This document shows positions 6,708-12,353 of a stretch of DNA of 12,353 nt, piece after piece. The number at the start of each line of letters is the position of its first letter. The stretch's first letter is position 1. The stretch is from the NCBI GenBank assembly GCA_018399915.1, contig JAGYNW010000043.1, positions 1 through 12,353 of the forward strand. Reading direction: 5' to 3'. The position numbers and the translations under genes are program-made. The notes below the pieces were generated by a model that had not been told where the DNA came from, ran no database searches, and saw nothing but the letters and a program-made list of their open reading frames with translations. This DNA comes from Candidatus Omnitrophota bacterium (GTDB taxonomy: Bacteria; Omnitrophota; Gorgyraeia; Zapsychrales; Zapsychraceae).

Positions 6708-7431
6708 AATGAATAATGGAATTTATTCAAAATTAAAAGATGCTTTAGCGCACGATTTGAAGACCCGGGATCTTTTGAATGAAACAGTCCGCATTCAATG
6801 CAAGGCACTTTCTGCGAGAGATGCCATTGGTAACCCCTTGCATGATGATTATCCGATTATCAAAGGCCGTGAGGTCATCGTGGAATCGGATTTTCGGGGC
6901 GTCAAAGGACAGGCCTTTACGGATTCTTTTGAAGAAAGGAGTTATCGTGCGCAAGACCTGCTGGAGATGACGATGGACTCGAATGAGCAAAGAGCCAGTT
7001 TTGTCGCCAGCTTAAACGCCATCTATCGTTATTTGGGATTGTGCGAGAATACGGTTCATTGTAAAGATGAAGAACCTGTGGACTGTGCGGAATATCTTTT
7101 GACGGAACGGTTTTTTCCAAACAAGATCCTTTTGATAGGTTTTCAGCCTCGATTTTGCGAAGTTTTATCCCGGGATCATGAGTTACGTATTATTGACCTT
7201 GATGAAAATAATATCGGACATGTGGTTAACCGTCATATGATTGAACCGGAAGAGAATACTGAAAGGGCCTTAGACTGGTGCGATATGCTTTTTGTGACAG
7301 GCTCTACCCTGGTTAACGGGACGATTAACCGTTTTTTACAACAACCTAAGCCTGTGATCTTTTACGGTGTGACGATTTCGGCGGCCAGCAAGATCTTAGG
7401 ACTTAATAATTATTGTGCCTGCGGGCATTAG
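6691..7431 (+). CDS. DUF364 family (putative heavy-metal chelation) protein
   Basis: A 246-residue soluble protein with the two-part layout of this family: an N-terminal enolase-N-like (DUF4213) half containing GREVIVESDFRGVKGQAFTD, cut here to its core VESDFRGVKGQAFTD, and a C-terminal Rossmann-like DUF364 half starting near KILLIGFQPRF. The family has been suggested to bind heavy metals, molybdenum or other metallocofactors, from structure rather than experiment. The YCACGH end is typical, and there are eight cysteines in total. ATG at 6691 (or the adjacent ATG at 6694) follows CGGAAGG at 6681-6687. It overlaps the transporter gene by 17 bases. The pairing of a transporter with a presumed metal or cofactor binder suggests handling of an imported or exported substrate. 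Confidence 0.82.
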   Translation: MMDLNEMNNGIYSKLKDALAHDLKTRDLLNETVRIQCKALSARDAIGNPLHDDYPIIKGREVIVESDFRGVKGQAFTDSFEERSYRAQDLLEMTMDSNEQRASFVASLNAIYRYLGLCENTVHCKDEEPVDCAEYLLTERFFPNKILLIGFQPRFCEVLSRDHELRIIDLDENNIGHVVNRHMIEPEENTERALDWCDMLFVTGSTLVNGTINRFLQQPKPVIFYGVTISAASKILGLNNYCACGH

Positions 7432-7452
7432 TGACTTTTAAGGGAGGGATGG

Positions 7453-7848
7453 ATGGACCTTTATGAGATTCCCCAGGATATTATAAATTTAGTCAGAGAA
7501 GAAAAATATGCCGGCCCTATGAAAGACCCGGATGGTAAGGCCTCGATTAAAGGTCTTTGTGGTGATGAAATGATCTTTTGGCTAACGATTGAAGAGGATA
7601 TACTCAAGGATATAAAATTTGAAACCAGCGGGTGTTTTTTTAGTGCTGCCTGTGGAGCAATGACTGCCGGCTATGCTTACGGAAAAAAGATCCGGGAGGC
7701 CTTAGGGATATCTCCGGGAGACATCATTGATATGCTGAAATGTCTGCCTGACGATCACTGTCATTGCGCGATCTTATCAGTTGGAACATTGCATAAGGCT
7801 ATAGCGGATTATTGGTTGCGCGGGAAGGAAGTTAAAAGATGGCGTTAA
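7453..7848 (+). CDS. IscU/NifU-N type iron-sulfur cluster scaffold
   Basis: A 131-residue cytoplasmic scaffold on which Fe-S clusters are assembled. The three canonical cysteines and the modulating aspartate are present: C36 and D38 in GLCGDEM, C61 in ETSGCFFS, and C105 in HCHCAILS (H104-C105 corresponds to the usual His-Cys pair). Two additional cysteines, C67 and C103, sit next to the ligands. Length fits a stand-alone IscU/NifU N-terminal domain. AGGGAGGG at 7441-7448 is the ribosome binding site. No cysteine desulfurase lies beside it in this window, so sulfur would come from elsewhere. Its last ten bases overlap the DUF2099 gene, which points to matched production and possibly direct cluster delivery. 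Confidence 0.9.
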   Translation: MDLYEIPQDIINLVREEKYAGPMKDPDGKASIKGLCGDEMIFWLTIEEDILKDIKFETSGCFFSAACGAMTAGYAYGKKIREALGISPGDIIDMLKCLPDDHCHCAILSVGTLHKAIADYWLRGKEVKRWR

Positions 7849-8978
7849 ATGAGATCCTTAAGCTGAGGACTAGAGATGCCTTTAAAAAGGATTTTCATGT
7901 TATCCGTTTTTTAGGTGTTTTTATTGCTATATCTGATGGGAAAGTTATTGCTGTTAAAGGACAGCCGCTTTCCTATTGCCCGCTTGCGCAGAAGCTTTAC
8001 GGAAAATCCAAGGTTACTGGGGATATCAAGGCAAAGGAAATAAAAGCTCTTGTTGAGCAAAAGATATCGGAATTTGGATCTTTTACATCTCAACGAAAAT
8101 TTGATCAAGCAAAGATCGCTGTTCCATTTGGGGCATCAGAAATGCTTATGTTTGCCTTGCGTCAAAAAGTGATTGACGCAGCGGTTGTTGTTTGTGACGG
8201 TGCCGGATCGGTGATTGTTACAGAGCCGGACATGGTCCAGATGATAGGCGCCAGAATGAACGGACTGTTCTATACCACACCGATTGAAGATATTCAGGAC
8301 AGACTGTCGGCGGCAAGATGTCATTTGCCTTTCAGTGATGCTGCCATCGATCAAGCCTCGGCTGTCGCCAAGGCATGTGATTTAGGCTATAAAAATATCG
8401 CGGTAACCGTTAATGGATATATGCAAGATCAGGATATGGCTGAAATAAGGCGCTTGGAAAAGGCTTACACGGTCACTATCACTATCCTGGTAGTGTGCAC
8501 TACCGCTACAGACGGAGCCCGGATTCAGGAAATTAAAGAATGCGCGGATTTGATCTGGAGTTGTGCGTCTTCAGATGTCCGGGAGGTTATTGGCCGAAGC
8601 GCGCTATTGCAGATTTCTCACAGGATACCTGTTTTTGCGTTGACATCGAAAGCTTTGCGCTTTCTATCCGTTTATTCGGATTCGCCGGACAGGATCAAGG
8701 ATCTGGATACCTCAAAACAATATATCCTTTCACATGTCCCCAGCAAAGAGAAGGTCGTTATGGGGGAAGTCTTTTCTTATTATCTCAGTGAAGCGCATTT
8801 GCCGTTAAGGAGCAAGGCTGAGCCCCGATTGGCCCACCGATCAAAAAACGAAGATTTCCAAGCTATAGGTCCGGGTGATGATTGCAATTGCTCGACTTGT
8901 GTTTTTACAAAGTCGCAAGCTCCCGGGGACCCTTATGATCTGGACAAGTGTCCAAAATTTCGCGGGCAGATCAAGTAA
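7839..8978 (+). CDS. DUF2099 / methanogenesis marker 8-like protein
   Basis: A 379-residue protein recognised from the family known in methanogens as methanogenesis marker protein 8 (DUF2099). Supporting elements in order are C47 in PLSYCPLAQKLYG, a FGASEML segment (97-103), AVVVCDGAGSVIVT (115-128), TVNGYMQ (190-196), and a C-terminal Cys cluster C349, C351, C354 with C371 near the end (DCNCSTC ... DKCPKF). The last group looks able to hold an Fe-S or other metal cluster. The molecular function of the family is unknown to me. Occurrence in an otherwise bacterial neighbourhood, next to an IscU scaffold with a 10-base overlap, is the most unusual part of the locus. ATG at 7839 gives MALNEILK and is preceded by GGAAG at 7825-7829. 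Identification is from memory of the family, so moderately sure. Confidence 0.75.
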   Translation: MALNEILKLRTRDAFKKDFHVIRFLGVFIAISDGKVIAVKGQPLSYCPLAQKLYGKSKVTGDIKAKEIKALVEQKISEFGSFTSQRKFDQAKIAVPFGASEMLMFALRQKVIDAAVVVCDGAGSVIVTEPDMVQMIGARMNGLFYTTPIEDIQDRLSAARCHLPFSDAAIDQASAVAKACDLGYKNIAVTVNGYMQDQDMAEIRRLEKAYTVTITILVVCTTATDGARIQEIKECADLIWSCASSDVREVIGRSALLQISHRIPVFALTSKALRFLSVYSDSPDRIKDLDTSKQYILSHVPSKEKVVMGEVFSYYLSEAHLPLRSKAEPRLAHRSKNEDFQAIGPGDDCNCSTCVFTKSQAPGDPYDLDKCPKFRGQIK

Positions 8979-9023
8979 CCCTGGGGAAACTACTGGATCC
9001 TGGATCGGTCAAATTTTTAGTAA

Positions 9024-9055
9024 TTGACGGGTATTTGAAAAAATTATGCTATGAT
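9024..9055 (+). promoter_or_regulatory. possible promoter of the hydrolase gene
   Basis: TATGAT at 9050-9055 is preceded by TG at 9047-9048, forming an extended -10 element (TGCTATGAT). TTGACG at 9024-9029 would be a good -35 but at 20-base spacing; TATGCT at 9045-9050 would be only 15 bases away. Transcription from the extended -10 would start near 9062 and favours the ATG at 9080 over the ATG at 9062. It marks a likely unit boundary after the DUF2099 gene. Confidence 0.45.
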
Positions 9056-9079
9056 GAGTCAATGAGGCCATTGCAAATC

Positions 9080-10159
9080 ATGCGGAAACGGATTCAATTA
9101 TTATATTTTGTTATCTTTTTGGTAATTTTTCCCTGTCTATCACTGCCGGATTATACGCAAGCGGCATCCTTTTCCAGACGGTTTGATAGGCCAGGACCGT
9201 ATACTGTCCGTACTCATGAGTGCTTAGACCTTGTCGATGAAAAAAGGCAATCCCGTCCTGTGCCCTTAAGGATCTATTTTCCCGCGGAACAAGAACAATA
9301 TCCCCTGATCGTCATGTCTCATGGTGGAGGAGGAAATACCCTTTCCATGGAATACCAGGCTAAGCATATGGCGAGTTACGGTTACGTGGTTGCCTGTCCG
9401 GAGCATGTTTTCAGCAATAGCCAACGTCTCAAATATTTTATGCGGAAAGAGGGAGGGGATCTTTCATTTGTCAAGGCTTTGCATGCCGTCACAGTCGATG
9501 CGCGTTCGGTTTTAGGCCGTCCTAAGGATATTCGTTTTGTGATCGATCAGATGTTAGTTTTAGCCCGATCAGATGGGCCGCTCAAGGACAAGATCAATGC
9601 CCGGAAGATCGGAATGATGGGTCATTCCTTCGGGGCTTACACCACCATGGTTATCTGTGGCGCGCAGCCGGTGTTGGATTATTTAGAACCCGCATCTGGT
9701 ACCGGTCTTGCCGGAGACCTGAGTGATGATCGGGTGGCCTTCGGGTTTGCCATGTCACCCCAATCGCCCAAAACGGTTTACTTTAATGAAAAAAGTTATC
9801 AGACTATTGATCGTCCTTTGGTATGTTTAACCGGATCGCGTGATGTTCAAAAAAGTTTTGATGGTGAACGGATGAAGCCGCAGGCTCGCTGGGAGGTTTT
9901 GCGTTTGTTGCCGGAAGGCGAGAAGCATTTTGTTTGGCTTAAAAACGCTGATCATCTTTCTTTTGCTGACAATCGTTCTACAAAGTTTTTGCCGTCCTTA
10001 AGCCGGGGGGATGTTCAGCGCATTACGCGCTCTCTGATGGTGATCTTTAGCGAATACTATTTGAAAGATGATTTGAGTATGCATGCTTACATGAATGAGG
10101 CGTATGTGAATTCTCTGAGAGGTCTTGTGGTCAGAAAGGTCTTGTGGTTCGAGAAATGA
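9080..10159 (+). CDS. secreted alpha/beta hydrolase (PAF-acetylhydrolase / dienelactone hydrolase-like)
   Basis: A 359-residue exported hydrolase. Residues 1-28 are a Sec signal peptide: basic MRKR, a hydrophobic core of LLYFVIFLVIF, and a probable cleavage site after TQA. The catalytic serine S183 is in GHSFG (181-185), a probable acid is D255 in TGSRD, and the histidine is H292 in NADHLSF. The oxyanion loop is SHGGGGNT (80-87). The spacing and SHGGGG loop resemble platelet-activating-factor acetylhydrolase and related esterases, but the ester cleaved is unknown. An upstream in-frame ATG at 9062 would add six residues, and the open frame extends further to 8948 inside the previous gene; both are less likely given the signal peptide and promoter. 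It is 101 bases from the DUF2099 gene and is probably unrelated to the metallocluster locus. Confidence 0.82.
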   Translation: MRKRIQLLYFVIFLVIFPCLSLPDYTQAASFSRRFDRPGPYTVRTHECLDLVDEKRQSRPVPLRIYFPAEQEQYPLIVMSHGGGGNTLSMEYQAKHMASYGYVVACPEHVFSNSQRLKYFMRKEGGDLSFVKALHAVTVDARSVLGRPKDIRFVIDQMLVLARSDGPLKDKINARKIGMMGHSFGAYTTMVICGAQPVLDYLEPASGTGLAGDLSDDRVAFGFAMSPQSPKTVYFNEKSYQTIDRPLVCLTGSRDVQKSFDGERMKPQARWEVLRLLPEGEKHFVWLKNADHLSFADNRSTKFLPSLSRGDVQRITRSLMVIFSEYYLKDDLSMHAYMNEAYVNSLRGLVVRKVLWFEK

Positions 10160-10239
10160 AGAAATAACGTTTCTTAATTTTAAATTATCAATGGGTAAAA
10201 GATTTTAATCATAAAAATTTACGCAAGGATTGCTTGAGC

Positions 10240-11136
10240 ATGAAGATTAGAACAGGAAATATGAGTTTTCGGAAAATAATAGTTAGCATTAACTTCTTTC
10301 TTATGATCGCAGGGCCGGCATATACACAGTTGGATTGGAAAGTGTTGCATGAAAGAGCGGATATCTACTTAGAAGACGGCAACCAAAATCTCGATTCTTA
10401 CGGATCATCCATGCGCGATTTATATTTAAAGGGCTTGGTTTTCTTAAGCGCGCATCAAGATGATCGCGCCAAAGAAATGTTTGAAGAGATTCTTAACCGG
10501 GATGATTCGGTTTTGGAAGCGCGATGGGGTTTGGCTGAAGTCTTTAGAAGGCAACACGCCTACCGCAGAAGTCGGGCGATCCTTAGGGATATTATTTCGC
10601 AAAGACCCCAATTCGCCCCGGCCTATGTTACGCTGGGCTATATTGAATTTACAGACCAGAATTTTAAAAAGGCGATTGCTTTAGCTGAAAACGTCCTGCG
10701 ATTAGAAAGAAATCAAGTTGATAGCAGCAATTATGTCAGGGCGTATCTGATCATTGCCGGAGCGCGTGGCTTGATGGCGCATCATGGCGGCATATTGGCC
10801 AAGGTTTTTCAGGGATCGCGGGTTTATTCAAGTTTAAGAAAAGCCCAGGAATTAAAACCTGACTCGGCAGACGTTTTTTTAGGATTGGGTTCCTATTATC
10901 TTTTGTCCCCCTCGATAGCCGGTGGCGATATTGGCAAAGCCCAAACGTATTTGCAAAAGGCAATAGATCAAGATCCGCTTTTAGTGGACGCCTACGTGCG
11001 ATTGGCACAAGTTTTTAAGGTTAAAGGCGAACATGTTCAATATGAAAAGTATTTGGAAAAAGCCGCTGCCATTGATCCTCAAAATCCTTTATTGCGGGAT
11101 ATTCAAAATCAACGCTGTAACTTTATCTGTCTTTGA
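10240..11136 (+). CDS. exported tetratricopeptide-repeat protein
   Basis: A 298-residue protein with an N-terminal signal-like segment (MSFRKIIVSINFFLMIAGPAYTQ, of which the hydrophobic core is IIVSINFFLMIAGPA), then TPR repeats to the end. Recognisable repeat units include AKEMFEEILNRD, SRAILRDIISQRP, KAIALAENVLRLE, SSLRKAQELKPDS, AQTYLQKAIDQDP and YEKYLEKAAAIDP. The insert with SPSIAGGDIGKA between repeats is common in secreted or periplasmic TPR proteins. It would act as a protein-protein scaffold outside the cytoplasm; no partner is evident. ATG at 10240 follows AAGGA at 10225-10229 with ten-base spacing. A TTG at 10234 and an ATG at 10261 are alternatives; the latter would still keep a signal. 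It is 80 bases from the hydrolase gene, possibly co-transcribed. Confidence 0.78.
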   Translation: MKIRTGNMSFRKIIVSINFFLMIAGPAYTQLDWKVLHERADIYLEDGNQNLDSYGSSMRDLYLKGLVFLSAHQDDRAKEMFEEILNRDDSVLEARWGLAEVFRRQHAYRRSRAILRDIISQRPQFAPAYVTLGYIEFTDQNFKKAIALAENVLRLERNQVDSSNYVRAYLIIAGARGLMAHHGGILAKVFQGSRVYSSLRKAQELKPDSADVFLGLGSYYLLSPSIAGGDIGKAQTYLQKAIDQDPLLVDAYVRLAQVFKVKGEHVQYEKYLEKAAAIDPQNPLLRDIQNQRCNFICL

Positions 11137-11209
11137 TCCTGGGAAGAAAATCAAAACGTTTAAAGACGCCCTTCATACAAAATCCCTTTAGGAAAAAACA
11201 GGTTTGTAC

Positions 11210-11215
11210 TATAAT
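11210..11215 (+). promoter_or_regulatory. -10 element, probable promoter of the phosphofructokinase gene
   Basis: A consensus TATAAT at 11210-11215 in the 133-base gap upstream of the kinase gene, with only a weak -35 (TTTAGG at 11187-11192, 17-base spacing). Transcription would start near 11222, leaving a leader of about 48 bases. Confidence 0.5.
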
Positions 11216-11269
11216 GGTTCACGGAAAAGCTGTGAGTTTAAATTTTTATTGTAAAGACAGGAGGCTTGA

Positions 11270-12353
11270 ATGGAAGAAATGAAGCGTGTCGCTATTTTGA
11301 CCGGGGGAGGGGATTGCCCGGGATTGAACGCGGTGATCCGTTCGGTTACTAAAAAGATCATTCTAGAGCATAAAGCAGAGGTCTTGGGTGTTGAGGATGG
11401 ATTTGAAGGGTTGATCAATGATAAATTCCGTCCGTTGAATTTTCTGGATGTTTCGGGAATATTGACGCTGGGAGGAACTATCCTTGGCACCTCCAATAAA
11501 GCCAATCCGTATCAATATATCGTATCGAAGAATGAACCCGTTCGGGATGTCTCCTCGCAGGCCATCGCGCATTTGAAGAAACGGGGCGTTGACTGTTTAG
11601 TCTGCATCGGTGGCGATGGGACGATGAAAATCGCGCATCGGTTAATGGCAGACGGGATCCCTATCATTGGTGTTCCCAAGACTATCGATAATGATATCCG
11701 GGGAACTGATGTGACCTTTGGGTTTGATAGCGCGGTTGAGATCGTTACCGAGGGGATCGACCGGATCCATACCACCGCTCAATCACATCACCGTATTATG
11801 ATCATAGAGGTTATGGGAAGAAACGCAGGATGGATAGCCTTGCATGCCGGTGTTGCCGGAGGCGGGGATATTATTCTTATTCCAGAGATTCCTTTTGATC
11901 TGCAAAAGATTGTTAAAAAGGTTGAGGAAAGAAGCAAGAAAGGAAAAAGGTTCAGTATTATTGTTGTTGCTGAAGGTGCCCGTCCTAAAGACGGGGAGGT
12001 GGTTGTTAAAAAACGGGTTGATGATGTAACAGAACCCATCCGCCTGGGCGGATTAGGTTTTGTTTTGGGAGAGCAGATTGAACGATTATCCGGGTTGGAG
12101 ACGCGTGCGGTTGTAATGGGTCATTTGCAACGCGGGGGCAGCCCCACCGCGTATGACAGGGTCCTGGCAACGCAACTGGGGACACACGCGGTTGATATGA
12201 TCTCGCGTAAGAAATTCGGTCACATGGCGGGTATCCGATGCGCCGGTTTGGTAGATGTGCCGTTAACTGAGGTTGCTGTTGGACCGCGGTTGGTAGCTTT
12301 GGACCATCCCTTGGTCGCTTCGGCACGTTCGGTTGGGACCTGTTTCGCGGATT
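11270..12353 (+). CDS. pfkA: 6-phosphofructokinase (group III, G/K signature), 3' end cut
   Basis: A cytoplasmic glycolytic enzyme phosphorylating fructose 6-phosphate; 361 codons are visible with no stop before the window edge. ATG at 11270 follows CAGGAGG (11258-11264). Motifs in order: TGGGDCPGLNAVIRS (11-25) for phosphate-donor binding, CIGGDGT (112-118), VPKTIDND (135-142) with the catalytic TIDND, and MGRNAGW plus a GHLQRGGSP segment for substrate binding. The glycine after GGD (G117, equivalent to E. coli position 104) is typical of ATP-dependent enzymes, while the lysine in PKTIDND (K137, equivalent to position 124) is the residue of PPi-dependent ones. From family knowledge, the G/K combination occurs in group III enzymes that use ATP, so ATP is the more likely donor. 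Length indicates only a few residues are missing. Confidence 0.93.
   Translation, partial: MEEMKRVAILTGGGDCPGLNAVIRSVTKKIILEHKAEVLGVEDGFEGLINDKFRPLNFLDVSGILTLGGTILGTSNKANPYQYIVSKNEPVRDVSSQAIAHLKKRGVDCLVCIGGDGTMKIAHRLMADGIPIIGVPKTIDNDIRGTDVTFGFDSAVEIVTEGIDRIHTTAQSHHRIMIIEVMGRNAGWIALHAGVAGGGDIILIPEIPFDLQKIVKKVEERSKKGKRFSIIVVAEGARPKDGEVVVKKRVDDVTEPIRLGGLGFVLGEQIERLSGLETRAVVMGHLQRGGSPTAYDRVLATQLGTHAVDMISRKKFGHMAGIRCAGLVDVPLTEVAVGPRLVALDHPLVASARSVGTCFAD

Noticed and set aside
8948..9079. N-terminal extension of the alpha/beta hydrolase beginning inside the DUF2099 gene
   Set aside because: The frame is open from 8948, but the extra residues would precede and hide a clear signal peptide, and a plausible promoter lies at 9024-9055, so a start at 9080 fits better.
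10159..10175. AT-rich inverted repeat (AAGAAA / TTTCTT) just after the hydrolase stop as a terminator
   Set aside because: The stem is only six base pairs, nearly all A-T, and is not followed by a run of T residues. It is too weak to call.

Overview
The window is a single-strand (+) stretch of bacterial chromosome of moderate GC content. It is densely packed and has no RNA genes, mobile elements, repeats or CRISPR. The gene content points to an anaerobic, probably diderm bacterium: many Fe-S and Cys-rich proteins, secreted proteins with Sec signals, a Fur regulator, and a homologue of a methanogenesis marker protein. The lineage cannot be fixed from the sequence. An uncultured group such as Omnitrophota is only a guess.

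Layout. (1) 1-683: the 3' part of a P-loop kinase or PEP-carboxykinase-like protein. (2) 684-1643: a Fur-family regulator gene with a textbook sigma70 promoter (TTGACA, 17 bp, TATACT) followed at once by a near-consensus Fur box. A second, perfectly palindromic Fur box and a very strong ribosome binding site precede a small DUF5320 protein. (3) 1758-8978: a compact run of ten genes with short gaps or overlaps. In order: two NifX/NifB-type metallocluster-binding proteins, two MinD/Mrp-type ATPases each with two inserted [4Fe-4S] ferredoxin motifs, a DUF89 metal-dependent phosphatase-like protein, an MBL-fold hydrolase, a TauE/SafE membrane transporter, a DUF364 'heavy-metal chelation' protein, an IscU/NifU-N scaffold, and a DUF2099 (methanogenesis marker 8-like) protein that overlaps the scaffold gene. 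(4) 9080-11136: a secreted alpha/beta hydrolase and a secreted TPR protein, each probably its own unit. (5) 11270-12353: a 6-phosphofructokinase gene that runs off the window end.

How it may work together (inference). Region 2-3 looks like an iron-responsive locus for building or trafficking a metal-sulfur cluster or metallocofactor. Fur senses iron. The scaffold and NifX-type proteins would hold clusters or precursors. The paired ferredoxin-ATPases would move them or drive reductive steps. DUF364, DUF89, the MBL protein and TauE would handle metal, a phosphorylated metabolite and a sulfur compound. The DUF2099 protein is the most unusual member and could be the client or a specific maturation factor. 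No nitrogenase gene and no NifB radical-SAM gene is present, so this is not simply a nif cluster.
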